The notes under the pieces were generated by a model. It saw only the letters and a list, made by a program, of their open reading frames with translations, had not been told where the DNA came from and did not search any database. This document shows, piece after piece, positions 36,106 through 44,980 of a stretch of DNA of 64,000 nt. The number at the start of each line of letters is the position of its first letter. The stretch's first letter is position 1. The position numbers and the translations under genes are program-made. The DNA is taken from contig JAIOOU010000010.1 in NCBI GenBank assembly GCA_021414245.1, positions 1-64,000 of the forward strand. Direction: 5' to 3'. The stretch comes from Chloroflexota bacterium. Lineage in GTDB: Bacteria; Chloroflexota; Anaerolineae; Anaerolineales; Villigracilaceae.

Positions 36106-38259
36106 CTATTGCCCGATCCTCAACACCATAAAGTCCTTGTCGGCATAACTGGAAGTATAGCGGCTGAAGTCCCCGTTGGGATAGAGAACTTTAAGAGCTT
36201 TCTCAGTTTCCACATCTTCGAGTTTATAAATGATCAACTTCGGACCGGGTATATTAACGGTGGCGGCAAATCCCTCGGGCCAGAGCGCAAAGTCCCGATT
36301 CGGGATCCCCGCCCATACCCCTGGCAGACGCGTATCCACCCAGTATGGGAAGGGCACGATCCAGACCGTATCGGTCTCGCCATATTTATCGCGAAACTCG
36401 CTGATCAATTTGCCCATTTCAGAAGTGTTCCAGGCGCCGTTCCTGAATTCCACATCGAATTGATGGAAAACCAGATCGTAATTTTGATAAGCGGAAGCGG
36501 CGAACAACAGCCCGGTCAAGGCATAGGCGAAAATAACCCGCTTCTTTTCCGCGCCCAGGCTGGATACAAACCCATCCAGTGCCAGCGCACAGATAACGAA
36601 AACCACCACCGCCGCACCGCCCGTTCGATTCAAGGAGGGGTTTTCGTCCGGAAAGGCAAGCGAGAGGACGGATGGCATCAATAAAATTGGAATGGAAATC
36701 AGCAGGAAGATGTCGCGCCAGTCACGTTGACGGATGTAACGTGCGATCAAAAGAATGAAACCGATCGCAAACAATGCCGCGGAGACCACGTCCAAGGCCG
36801 GGCGGCCGGGCACGGAATGCACCCAGATCCCGCCATTGTCCCAATTGAACATCAACATTCCCTTCCATAAATTCGAGAGGAAGATCTGCCAGGCGGGACC
36901 AGGCAGTGCCGTTTCAGCCGAGGTCAGGCGGGTCATCGCACGATACCCGAAAATCTCCGGATTCGACAGCACATATCGAAAGAGCGGGATGAAGATGAAC
37001 AGCGAAGTGACAATAACGATCACCAGCCACCACAAGGCCTGCTTGTGATTTTCCCTTGAACGGAGATGCAAGGCATAGATGCCAAAGGCCACCACTACGA
37101 GAATGGGGGCCATGCGGAAGGGACTATATCCATGCAAACCCATGCCAAGGAAAAATCCGGAGAGCAGGAAATCATTCCGGTTATGGGTACGCAGGCCGCG
37201 GAGAAGGTAAAAAAGAGTGGGTGCAACAAAGAGGGGATATAAAGGAAAGCGCAACCCGATGCGAGAGATCACATTCGGCCAGTAGGCGATCCCAAACAGG
37301 AAGAGTGCAAACAATCCCACTCTTTTTCCGCCATACTCCCTGCCCAACAAATAAACATATGGGATGGTGAGAATCCCGATCAGGGCAGTGCCCAATTTGA
37401 GGCTTATAAAGGTAAGGCCCGTGCCAAAGACCTTGGCAACCAGCAGAGTCCAATACATTTGAAAGGCTTCACGGCCGGTATTGCGGGGGAAGAAAACCTT
37501 ATATTGACCCTGGGTGATGTCATACACATCCAGGATCTTTTCGGCATGGTCACTAAAAGGTTCGGCGGGGACGGAAGTGGTCCGATACAATCGGAAAAAC
37601 AGCGTAATGGCAAACAAACAAATGACAAGCACGCTCCACAGGATCCTGTTCCTGCGTGCCTCCGGGCTGTTATCCTGTTCAACCTTCGGGACTTTGATCC
37701 ACAGGCCGTAAAAAAGAGCGGCAATCGCGAGGAGCCAGAGCAGGGTATTGGTAAATGTGAAAACCCCTTCCCCGAAACTCCAGAAGGCCGCCGCGGCAAA
37801 CCCAATCGAAAGCAAAAATGGGACGAGACGCGTGCTCAGATCATCGGAGGTTTGCCATGCAACAGGCAGGGCAGGCAAATGCCATTCGTTCTTTAAATAC
37901 GCCCAAATGCAAATACCGGCTGCCAGGACATACAAGGCAATGGCAATGTTGACCTGTCGGTTTTGCGGCTCCAACAAGACCTGCCCGCCAAGGGCCAGGA
38001 CCAGAGCCACAATGGAACGCCACGGAAAATAGGAGACGCGTGCGGGCTCCTCAGGCGCGGGCTCCTGGATATATTGTTGGGCAACTTCATTTGCAAGTGC
38101 ACGGTCAAGTTCTTCACGCCGGCGTGCATCCCAGAGTGAGCGGATAAAATTAATAAAAGAAGCCCGGTCCCTGGTGACAGACTTATAAAGATCCAGGACT
38201 GTGGGTTCCTGGGATTCAGGCGACGGGTCAGTGGGAGGAGTGTGTATTTGATTATCCAT
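36106..38259 (-). CDS. GT39-like membrane glycosyltransferase with cytoplasmic N-terminal extension
   Basis: The protein (717 residues) begins with about 75 hydrophilic residues rich in Pro, Glu and Arg, and then has some twelve membrane helices. After a block of four helices, a loop with EPFSDHAEKILDVYDI carries the acidic Asp/Glu pair of the GT39 active site, followed by NTGREAFQMYWTLLVAKVFG and GVKRVGLFALFLFGIAYWPN-like text (GGKRVGLFALFLFGIAYWPN). The last 120 residues form an outward soluble tail (FRDKYGETDTVWIVPFPYW). It probably transfers a sugar from a polyprenyl carrier. It lies 74 bp upstream of the fusion gene and 16 bp downstream of the methyltransferase gene, in the same operon. 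Confidence 0.82.
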   Translation of the reverse strand: MDNQIHTPPTDPSPESQEPTVLDLYKSVTRDRASFINFIRSLWDARRREELDRALANEVAQQYIQEPAPEEPARVSYFPWRSIVALVLALGGQVLLEPQNRQVNIAIALYVLAAGICIWAYLKNEWHLPALPVAWQTSDDLSTRLVPFLLSIGFAAAAFWSFGEGVFTFTNTLLWLLAIAALFYGLWIKVPKVEQDNSPEARRNRILWSVLVICLFAITLFFRLYRTTSVPAEPFSDHAEKILDVYDITQGQYKVFFPRNTGREAFQMYWTLLVAKVFGTGLTFISLKLGTALIGILTIPYVYLLGREYGGKRVGLFALFLFGIAYWPNVISRIGLRFPLYPLFVAPTLFYLLRGLRTHNRNDFLLSGFFLGMGLHGYSPFRMAPILVVVAFGIYALHLRSRENHKQALWWLVIVIVTSLFIFIPLFRYVLSNPEIFGYRAMTRLTSAETALPGPAWQIFLSNLWKGMLMFNWDNGGIWVHSVPGRPALDVVSAALFAIGFILLIARYIRQRDWRDIFLLISIPILLMPSVLSLAFPDENPSLNRTGGAAVVVFVICALALDGFVSSLGAEKKRVIFAYALTGLLFAASAYQNYDLVFHQFDVEFRNGAWNTSEMGKLISEFRDKYGETDTVWIVPFPYWVDTRLPGVWAGIPNRDFALWPEGFAATVNIPGPKLIIYKLEDVETEKALKVLYPNGDFSRYTSSYADKDFMVLRIGQ

Positions 38260-38275
38260 AGGGGTGGGGGATTTT

Positions 38276-39091
38276 CTAATTCCTGCGGGCTATATAAAAT
38301 GTATATGCTCCATTGGGATGCTCCGGAGACTCCACAAACCTGCGCAGGAACTGTTCGGTAAAATACAAATTCCAGCGGGTGGGCGAGAGGATCCAGCGTT
38401 TAAAAAGAAAATGCACTACCAGACTCGGCAGACCAAAATAATGGCCCCATTCTAACACGCGCAAGGCCTGCGGCGAAAAATAATGCCACCAGCGCACGAG
38501 GGTAAATCCGTTCGCTTCGAGACGTGCCTGCCAGACGGATGGATCGTCACAATGATGATGACGCGAGATTTTGTTGAAGAATGCCCGGTATGCATTTCCC
38601 AAAAAGCGCAGGCCGATCGCATCCAGAAAATTACTGACAGAAAGTGTCGGCAAAAAGTTGTGGTTCGGCACACAAAAAACAAAAGGGGCGCCGGGCTTGA
38701 GCACGCGCCCGGTCTCCTTCACCACCTGATCCAGATGAGGGATGTGTTCCAGCACGGAATTCGAAAAAGCAGAGGCAAAATACGCATCCGAAAACGGCAT
38801 GCCGCCGCCGTCTGCCTCGACCAGCACATCATACTTTTGGTAGGGCTTCGCTTCGTGGATCGGCCCATGCCAGGGATCGAGGCCGACATCGATATTGTGA
38901 TCAAAGGTCAGGGCCGCAAAATTTCCGTCGCCGCAGCCCACATCCAGGGTCGGGGAGGGCAGGTCAATATCCTGGTAATAGGCACTTTCCACCGCGCGTA
39001 AAAATGCACGGAAATACGGAAGGCCGCTCAAGTGCAGGAAGAGGAAGTCTTTTGGTTTTTGATCTTCGGTTTTGGGTTGCTGGTGATTCAT
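38276..39091 (-). CDS. Class I SAM-dependent methyltransferase
   Basis: The protein (271 residues) has SAM motif I LDVGCGDGNFAAL and downstream motifs VEADGGGMPF (acidic residue for adenine binding) and SNSVLEHIPHLDQVVKETGRVLKPGAPFVF. This is the methyltransferase_11 pattern. The C-terminal 100 residues are hydrophobic and basic and may sit at the membrane, as in enzymes acting on lipid-linked glycans. The ATG overlaps the stop of the upstream GT4 gene by 4 bp. Methylation of a surface sugar is inferred from context; the substrate is unknown. Confidence 0.88.
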   Translation of the reverse strand: MNHQQPKTEDQKPKDFLFLHLSGLPYFRAFLRAVESAYYQDIDLPSPTLDVGCGDGNFAALTFDHNIDVGLDPWHGPIHEAKPYQKYDVLVEADGGGMPFSDAYFASAFSNSVLEHIPHLDQVVKETGRVLKPGAPFVFCVPNHNFLPTLSVSNFLDAIGLRFLGNAYRAFFNKISRHHHCDDPSVWQARLEANGFTLVRWWHYFSPQALRVLEWGHYFGLPSLVVHFLFKRWILSPTRWNLYFTEQFLRRFVESPEHPNGAYTFYIARRN

Positions 39092-40245
39092 CGCTTCATA
39101 AGCCTTTGAAATAGATTTTCATATTCTTGCGCAATAGAATCAGGGTTGTAGGATTTCCTGATCGATTCGACATCCCCCCGATATTTTTGCGGATCATCCA
39201 ACACGGCCAGAATTGATTCTGCCAAAGAGACCGGATCGCCGATTTTGGAGACCACTCCCATGCCGTGCATTTGGACAGGCCTGCGCACTCCAGGCAGGGC
39301 CGAGGGAACGCTCGGCACGCCGTTCATCATCGCTTCGATCTGCACCAGACCAAAGGCTTCGGTGGAATTAAGGGACGGCACTGTGATCACATCGAGGTTC
39401 GGATATAACGAAGCCAGTTGGAGAGGGTCAAGATTGCCAAGAAATGTCCAGTGGCCTGAGATTTCATATTCTCGTATTTGAGCGCTCAGGCGGTCGAAGT
39501 AAGCCTGTTCCCCCATGACATTTTCATGCTGTCCCGCATACAGGACCTGCGCATCCGGATATTTTTTCAAGACCGCCGGCAGGGCCTCCAACAGAATCTC
39601 CACCCCTTTTTCAGAAGCAAACCGGGTCACCATGCCAATGACTGGCTTGTGTTGCCTTGTGCGATGCTTTTCAGCGAAAGCGGAAACCGCTTGAGGTGTT
39701 GGAAGCGGCAATTCGACCGGTGGCAGGATCGGGGTCAGTTTTGATGCGTAACGCGAAAGATAGGGTGAATGATCGGCGTAATCCCGGGTGTAGGTCACGA
39801 TGTGATTCGCAAGGCGTCCCGCCATGTTGTTCTGAAAATCCACAACGAAATTCACAAGACGGTTAAACCAGGTACGCTGAAGAAACAAGTCGCAATGATA
39901 AGTCAGGACCACCGGCTTGCCGAAGAGACGGGCGCGGGCGGCGACGCCGGGCGCGTCAAATTGCGGAAGATGCAGCTGGACCACATCGTGCTGTGCAACA
40001 AGTTTGGTGGCGACGAAACCAAAGGTCGGAGCGATCACGCCCTTGCTAACCCTGGCGGCCACCGGCACACGAATGACGCGCACGCCTTCCATCATCTCTT
40101 CACGGGGAAGGGAGGGGTCATACTGGGTGGTCATCACGGTCACTTGATGTCCGCGCCTGACAAAGGCCCGTGCAAGACGTTCCGCATAGATGGTGAGACC
40201 GCTGGTGTGCGGACGATAATAGGTTAGAACAGTAAGTATTTTCAT
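39088..40245 (-). CDS. GT4-family glycosyltransferase (GT-B fold)
   Basis: The protein (385 residues) starts with MKILTVLTYYRPHTSGLTIY, the Gly-containing acceptor loop of GT4 enzymes. The C-terminal donor domain has PVIGMVTRFASEKGVEILLEAL and the retaining EX7E motif in NSTEAFGLVQIEAMMNGVP. It transfers a sugar from a nucleotide donor at the cytoplasmic face, probably onto a lipid-linked precursor. It is the first gene of the long minus-strand glycan run; a -10 box lies just upstream and the methyltransferase overlaps its 3' end by ATGA. Confidence 0.92.
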   Translation of the reverse strand: MKILTVLTYYRPHTSGLTIYAERLARAFVRRGHQVTVMTTQYDPSLPREEMMEGVRVIRVPVAARVSKGVIAPTFGFVATKLVAQHDVVQLHLPQFDAPGVAARARLFGKPVVLTYHCDLFLQRTWFNRLVNFVVDFQNNMAGRLANHIVTYTRDYADHSPYLSRYASKLTPILPPVELPLPTPQAVSAFAEKHRTRQHKPVIGMVTRFASEKGVEILLEALPAVLKKYPDAQVLYAGQHENVMGEQAYFDRLSAQIREYEISGHWTFLGNLDPLQLASLYPNLDVITVPSLNSTEAFGLVQIEAMMNGVPSVPSALPGVRRPVQMHGMGVVSKIGDPVSLAESILAVLDDPQKYRGDVESIRKSYNPDSIAQEYENLFQRLMKR

Positions 40246-40257
40246 AACGCGCTGGCT

Positions 40258-40263
40258 ATTATA
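40258..40263 (-). promoter_or_regulatory. -10 box of the glycan operon
   Basis: Minus-strand TATAAT ends 12 nt before the GT4 ATG at 40245. This is the likely promoter for the run GT4, methyltransferase, GT39, GT39-DUF2298, DUF952 and DUF2298. Confidence 0.5.
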
Positions 40264-40385
40264 ACGCTAGAAATTGTACAGACATATTTTAGAGTCCTGA
40301 AATACAGAAACTTTGTTCCGTTTTACGGTGTTTTAAACAATAGATTTACCTCAAATCCGTTTACCCAAACAAGGAGAGAATAACA

Positions 40386-40796
40386 ATGGCAACAAAAAAA
40401 GCACCATCCAAGGCAGCGGCTGCATCCTCGAGCTCTGCATCATCATCCAGCAATGACATGAACGCCATGTGGAAATGGCTGTATGTCGGAGGCGTCCTGG
40501 TGGCATGTCTCGCCAGCGCTCTCAACTTCACCGCCGCAGACCCCTACCTGGGCTGGGCGCTGACGCTGATCGGCATCCTCGTCGCCATTTTCTATTTCGA
40601 CACCGCCGATTTCATGAACTTCGGCCTGCGCTACCTGATCGTGCTCGCTGTGGCTGCGGCCGCCCCCCTTGCCAGCCTGCCTGCCGTCGGTGGTTTCCTC
40701 TCAGGTTTCTTCAACGGCTTCGCAAGCTTCCTCGGCCCGGTGGTTTTTACCATGGCCATCCTGTTCTTCTGGAAGAAATATTTCGGAAGCAAGTAA
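40386..40796 (+). CDS. Small four-helix membrane protein with Ala/Ser-rich N-terminus
   Basis: I do not recognise a named family. The first 25 residues are low-complexity (Lys, Ala and Ser, MATKKAPSKAAAASSSSAS), then come about four hydrophobic segments (WLYVGGVLVACLASAL, GWALTLIGILVAIFYF, YLIVLAVAAAAPLASL, FLGPVVFTMAILFFW) and a basic end (KKYFGSK). The 136-residue gene has a strong AAGGAGAG ribosome binding site and its own terminator, so it is likely expressed well alone. The layout, a charged tail and compact helices, resembles small abundant membrane proteins seen in Chloroflexi. It is divergent from the glycan operon. Confidence 0.8.
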   Translation: MATKKAPSKAAAASSSSASSSSNDMNAMWKWLYVGGVLVACLASALNFTAADPYLGWALTLIGILVAIFYFDTADFMNFGLRYLIVLAVAAAAPLASLPAVGGFLSGFFNGFASFLGPVVFTMAILFFWKKYFGSK

Positions 40797-40807
40797 TCGT
40801 CTGAAAA

Positions 40808-40838
40808 AAGAGCCGCCGATCTCTCGGCGGTTCTTTTT
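40808..40838. terminator. Bidirectional terminator between the small membrane protein and the SDR gene
   Basis: GAGCCGCCGA pairs with TCGGCGGTTC around TCTC and is flanked by A-runs and TTTTTAT. It serves two convergent genes. Confidence 0.85.
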
Positions 40839-41865
40839 ATTTAAATAGTTCCATGTTTCCCTGCACCCAGTCGAATAATTTCTGCACACCCATTTCCACA
40901 TCGATGCTGGGAGACCAACCCAGATCCTTTGCGGCCTTGCTGATATCGGCATAGAAAACACGCTGGTCGCCAGGACGCCAGTCACCGCGCGCCACTTCAA
41001 TGCTCTCGCCGATCAATTTTTCAAGCTTCGGGCCGAACTCCGCCCAGACCGACATCACGTTCCGGGGTCCGCCGCCCAGGTTATAGACCTGTCCTGCCGA
41101 GACATCGATGTTTTTGATGGCCAGATCATAGGCGTTCAGCAGATCTTCGACATGCAAAATATCGCGGACCTGTTTCCCATCCCCGTAAATGGTGATGTTG
41201 CGTCTCATGACCGCGGCGATGATGAACCAGGCCACCCAGCCCTGATCCTCGATGCCGAACTGGCGCGGTCCGTAAATGCAGCTCTGGCGCATCACCACGG
41301 TCGGCAGGTCATACATGCGGGCATAATCGCGCACATATTGATCGCCGGTGCCCTTGCTGCATCCGTAAGGTGAATGAAAATCGAGGGGCTGGGTCTCCGG
41401 GCAGCCGTTGATCAGGTCCCTGTATCGCCAGCGCGTCTTTTCCTCGGTCAACTCGACATCGTCCATGCCGCCATAGACCTTGTTCGTGGACGCATAGATA
41501 AAAATGGGTTTTCTGCCCGACAAACGCGCAGCCTCGAGCACATTGAACGTGCCCAGCGCGTTGGATTCAAAGTCATCCCGCGGATTGACGACCGAGGTGG
41601 TCACCGCGACCTGACCGGCCAGGTGCACGATCACATCCCACCGTTTGGCTGCTTCGGCAATTCGATCGGCATCACGCACATCCCCAACGACCACGTCGAA
41701 CGCCTTCTCTCCAAATTCCTGTTTCAGCCATTCCAGATTACGCGGCGCCCCGGCCCGCGCAAAATTATCATAGATGGTGACCTTCTCGCCGCGTTTGAGC
41801 AAACGGTGGACGTAATTCGAACCAATGAACCCGGCACCGCCGGTGATAAGATATTGTTTTGCCAT
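40837..41865 (-). CDS. NAD-dependent SDR epimerase, CDP-paratose 2-epimerase-like
   Basis: The protein (342 residues) is an extended short-chain dehydrogenase with TGGAGFIGSN at residues 8-17 and the catalytic YxxxK in HSPYGCSKG. The segments HLAGQVAVTTSVVNPRDDFE, YASTNKVYG and QVRDILHVEDLLNAY closely follow Salmonella CDP-paratose 2-epimerase (RfbE/Tyv), more than UDP-galactose 4-epimerase. It may make a CDP- or other nucleotide-activated deoxysugar for the glycan block 1 kb away. The sugar is uncertain because no CDP-sugar 4,6-dehydratase is in the window. AAGAGGTG precedes the ATG. The UPF0104 gene lies 103 bp upstream and could be cotranscribed. Confidence 0.85.
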   Translation of the reverse strand: MAKQYLITGGAGFIGSNYVHRLLKRGEKVTIYDNFARAGAPRNLEWLKQEFGEKAFDVVVGDVRDADRIAEAAKRWDVIVHLAGQVAVTTSVVNPRDDFESNALGTFNVLEAARLSGRKPIFIYASTNKVYGGMDDVELTEEKTRWRYRDLINGCPETQPLDFHSPYGCSKGTGDQYVRDYARMYDLPTVVMRQSCIYGPRQFGIEDQGWVAWFIIAAVMRRNITIYGDGKQVRDILHVEDLLNAYDLAIKNIDVSAGQVYNLGGGPRNVMSVWAEFGPKLEKLIGESIEVARGDWRPGDQRVFYADISKAAKDLGWSPSIDVEMGVQKLFDWVQGNMELFK

Positions 41866-41968
41866 GGAATTTTCACCTCTTGTTATTGTTTAATACCGAC
41901 TGCAGGCATTCCAAAAACAATTTGTCATTACTCAGAGTCAGCTCGTGGTGGAGCACGAGAAACATGAT

Positions 41969-42970
41969 CTACTTTTCCTCGACCTGCTCTTTGCTTCTCA
42001 GATTCATCAGTTGCAGGTACACGCCGGAAAGGGTCTGTCCCTCGCGCATGAATCCGATCCCGCCAATGATGCCGCTGTTCAAATAATTGTACAACCGTGC
42101 GGTGAGTGCCACCGCGAAGGATGTGGACTGATCATTCGTAAAGAGGAAGAGCGCGGTGCTAACCGCTCCTTCAAAAGTGCCCACGCCGCCCGGCAGGGCC
42201 GGGATGGCGCCACCGAAAGCGGCTGCGCCCAAAATGAACAAGGCCCACACCGGCTGTGCCTGCGGAAAGAAGGCCAGAATTATCAGGTAATATGCCACCA
42301 AAGCCATCAACCAGTTTATGGTCATATAAAACAAAAAGCGGATGAACAGCCAGCCGTCGGTAAGAACACCCAGGCCGTCCAAAAACGACTCAAGAAAGCT
42401 GCCGCCGAATTTTTGCAGAAAGGGCCAGCGTACACCCAATTTATGAAAGGTGTCGAGAGCCCATTTATTGTTGCGGGCCAGCAGGTACATCACGACCAGG
42501 CCGAAGATCATCACGGCCCCGACAATATATCCGATCCGTGCGGAATCCGGCGAATCCGTCACATATGGCAGGGCCCCCAGCAGAATCGCCGCCGAAAAAA
42601 CCAGATCCACCACGCGCTCGATGATGATGGTGGGCAGGATCTCACTGAAGGCCATCCCCGATTTGCGGCTGAGCAGGAAGGCGCGTCCCACCTCGCCAAG
42701 CCGGAAGGGCAGGAAGGTATTCAGCAAATACCCCTCGCTCGCGGAAAAAAGCACATCCATATATTTTGGCTTGTCGCGCATTAAAGTCTGCCAGACCTTG
42801 GCGCGCATAAACATCCATGAAAACGAGAGCACCACCGACCCGGACAGAATGCGATAATCCGCATGCCGGATCGCATCCCACATGGCTTGAAAATCAACGA
42901 AATACAGGATCGCCGCAATCAAGGCAATACTGACCAATGCACCGGGAATTAAACGCTTTGCATCTTTCAT
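41969..42970 (-). CDS. UPF0104/AglD-type flippase-like membrane protein
   Basis: The protein (333 residues from the chosen start) has about eight membrane helices and matches the lysylphosphatidylglycerol synthase transmembrane (LPG_synthase_TM) family without the catalytic soluble domain. Features are FLLNTFLPFRLGEVGRAFLLSR, IIERVVDLVFSAAILL and GGAIPALPGGVGTFEGAVS. Members are thought to move lipids or lipid-linked sugars across the membrane. It is plausible in the glycan context. The ATG at 42970 has GGTG upstream; an in-frame ATG at 42982 lies 2 nt after a long hairpin and has no ribosome binding site. The lepA gene is upstream. Confidence 0.82.
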   Translation of the reverse strand: MKDAKRLIPGALVSIALIAAILYFVDFQAMWDAIRHADYRILSGSVVLSFSWMFMRAKVWQTLMRDKPKYMDVLFSASEGYLLNTFLPFRLGEVGRAFLLSRKSGMAFSEILPTIIIERVVDLVFSAAILLGALPYVTDSPDSARIGYIVGAVMIFGLVVMYLLARNNKWALDTFHKLGVRWPFLQKFGGSFLESFLDGLGVLTDGWLFIRFLFYMTINWLMALVAYYLIILAFFPQAQPVWALFILGAAAFGGAIPALPGGVGTFEGAVSTALFLFTNDQSTSFAVALTARLYNYLNSGIIGGIGFMREGQTLSGVYLQLMNLRSKEQVEEK

Positions 42971-42984
42971 CTTTTTCACCATCT

Positions 42985-43026
42985 TAATTTAACGGGGGCG
43001 GGGCAATCCCGCCCCCGTTAAATTAA
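42985..43026 (-). terminator. Long GC-rich hairpin at the end of lepA (terminator or mRNA-stability element)
   Basis: Arms 42985-43003 and 43008-43026 pair over 19 bp without mismatch around a 4-nt loop, with AACGGGGGCGGG at the core. The lepA stop codon lies within the stem. There is no clear T-run afterwards on the minus strand, so termination is not certain; it may cap the lepA mRNA and separate the expression of the next gene. Confidence 0.65.
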
Positions 43027-44822
43027 TCGTCATCCAGTTTCAACACAGCCATGAAGGCATCCTGCGGGATCTCCACACTGCCGACCATCTTCATGCGTTT
43101 CTTGCCCTTCTTTTGTTTCTCGAGCAGTTTCTTCTTGCGCGAGATGTCACCGCCATAACATTTTGCAAGAACATCCTTGCGCGTGGCCTTGACGTTCGCG
43201 CGTGAAATGATCCGCCCGCCGGAGGAAGCCTGAACGGCCACATCGAACAACTGACGCGGGATCAGCTCCTTGAGTTTGGTAATGAGGCGCTGTCCCTTGT
43301 GAAAGGCATCCTTCTCGTGAACAATGGCTGCCAGTGCATCGACCGGTTCGCCGTTGACCAGGATCTCCAGTTTCTGCAATTTGTCGGCGCGATATTCGAG
43401 GAATTGATAATCCAGCGAGGCATACCCCTTGGTACGTGACTTTAACAGGTCAAAGAAATCAATGATGATCTCGGCAAGCGGGATTTCAAAATCAAGCTGC
43501 ACCCGGTGAGGGGCGGGGTATTCCTGTTTCTTGAAAATGCCGCGGCGCTTGGTGACCAGTTCCATGATCGGGCCGTAATAATCGGTGGGCGTGATGATCT
43601 CGATGTTCATCCATGGCTCGCGCACTTCCAGGATCTTGCTGGGGTCGGGCAATTCAGCGGGTGAGTCGACGGTCACCACTTCATCCTTGATCATCAGGAC
43701 TTCATATTCGACCGAAGGCGCGGTAAAAAGCACATCCAGGTCATATTCACGCTCGATGCGTTCCTGAATGATCTCCATGTGGAACAAACCGAGAAATCCC
43801 GCGCGGAATCCAAAACCCAGAGCCTGCGAGGTCTCGGGCTGGAACGTTAATGAAGCATCGTTGAGCTGCAATTTATCCAACGACTCACGCAGGGTGGTGT
43901 AATCATCCGCTTCGACCGGATAGATGCCTGCAAAAACCATCGGCTTGGGGACATGGTAACCCGGCAAGGCCTCTTCAGCAGGCGCAGACGCGAGCGTTAT
44001 GGTATCGCCCACACGACATTCATGCACGGTCTTAAATCCGGTGGCGATATAGCCCACTTCACCGGAACCAAGCACATCCACAGGTTTCATGCCCGGGGCA
44101 AAGATGCCGATCTCCACGGGACGCAGGTCCAACTTGGTGGCGAGCATGCGCAGCACATCCGTGGATTTGATCCTGCCTTCCATGATGCGGACGTACGCGA
44201 TCACACCTTTATATGAATCATAATGCGCGTCAAAGATCAGCGCGCGGACCGGTTTATCATCCACATCCCTGGGGGGCGGGATGCGTTTTACAACCGCCTC
44301 AAGGACCTGGTCCACATTCAAGCCCTCCTTTGCCGATATGCGGATGACCGAATCAGGGTCGACGCCGAGCAGGCTGCCCACATCTTCAGCCACCTCATCG
44401 GGACGGGCCGAAGGGAGATCGATCTTATTGATCACCGGAACAAGTGTCAGGTCGGCATCGAGCGCCTGATAAAGGTTTGCGAGAGTCTGGGCTTCGATCC
44501 CCTGCGTTGCATCCACCACCAAAATCGCGCCTTCACAGGCCTTCAACGCGCGGCTGACTTCGTAACCGAAGTCCACATGGCCGGGCGTGTCAATCAGGTT
44601 CATTTCATATTTTTGATTGTCCTGTGCGGTATAAAACATGCGAACCGCCGAGGATTTGATCGTGACGCCCTTTTCGCGCTCGAGATCCATGCTGTCGAGG
44701 GCCTGTTCGGTCATGTCGCGCTCGGAGATCGCGCCTGTTAATTGAAGCAGGCGGTCTGCCAGCGTGGACTTGCCGTGGTCAACATGGGCGATGATGCAAA
44801 AGTTACGGATATGGTCGGTCAT
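43023..44822 (-). CDS. lepA: Elongation factor 4 (LepA), ribosomal GTPase
   Basis: LepA/EF4 is a translational GTPase that acts on stalled or back-translocated ribosomes. The G1 motif is [10 protein letters not shown]3 is [13 protein letters not shown]4 is NKIDLPSA and the effector region has [20 protein letters not shown]. The unique C-terminal domain has [22 protein letters not shown] and the ending [16 protein letters not shown]. Length (599 residues) is exact for the family. The gene ends in the strong hairpin above. GAAAGAAG upstream of the ATG is the likely ribosome binding site. Confidence 0.98.
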   Translation of the reverse strand: MTDHIRNFCIIAHVDHGKSTLADRLLQLTGAISERDMTEQALDSMDLEREKGVTIKSSAVRMFYTAQDNQKYEMNLIDTPGHVDFGYEVSRALKACEGAILVVDATQGIEAQTLANLYQALDADLTLVPVINKIDLPSARPDEVAEDVGSLLGVDPDSVIRISAKEGLNVDQVLEAVVKRIPPPRDVDDKPVRALIFDAHYDSYKGVIAYVRIMEGRIKSTDVLRMLATKLDLRPVEIGIFAPGMKPVDVLGSGEVGYIATGFKTVHECRVGDTITLASAPAEEALPGYHVPKPMVFAGIYPVEADDYTTLRESLDKLQLNDASLTFQPETSQALGFGFRAGFLGLFHMEIIQERIEREYDLDVLFTAPSVEYEVLMIKDEVVTVDSPAELPDPSKILEVREPWMNIEIITPTDYYGPIMELVTKRRGIFKKQEYPAPHRVQLDFEIPLAEIIIDFFDLLKSRTKGYASLDYQFLEYRADKLQKLEILVNGEPVDALAAIVHEKDAFHKGQRLITKLKELIPRQLFDVAVQASSGGRIISRANVKATRKDVLAKCYGGDISRKKKLLEKQKKGKKRMKMVGSVEIPQDAFMAVLKLDDD

Positions 44823-44934
44823 ACTTCTTTCAAAAGTTCGATTCTGTTTCGGATTTTTTTGGAATGCCCTGATTTGCTTAAAAACTTGTATTCAACACCA
44901 TTCGGGCGGAGGAAAGTATACCCGATTAAATAAA

Positions 44935-44967
44935 GAGACAGTCACCGCATGCAAGGGTGACTGTCTC
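44935..44967 (-). terminator. Terminator after the TIR protein gene
   Basis: GAGACAGTCACC (44935-44946) pairs with its complement (44956-44967) around a 9-nt loop. On the minus strand it is followed by TTTATTTAATC. The stop codon of the TIR gene lies 14 nt upstream. The GAGACAGTC core recurs at 60618-60652. Confidence 0.8.
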
Positions 44968-44980
44968 AACGGATGTTCTG

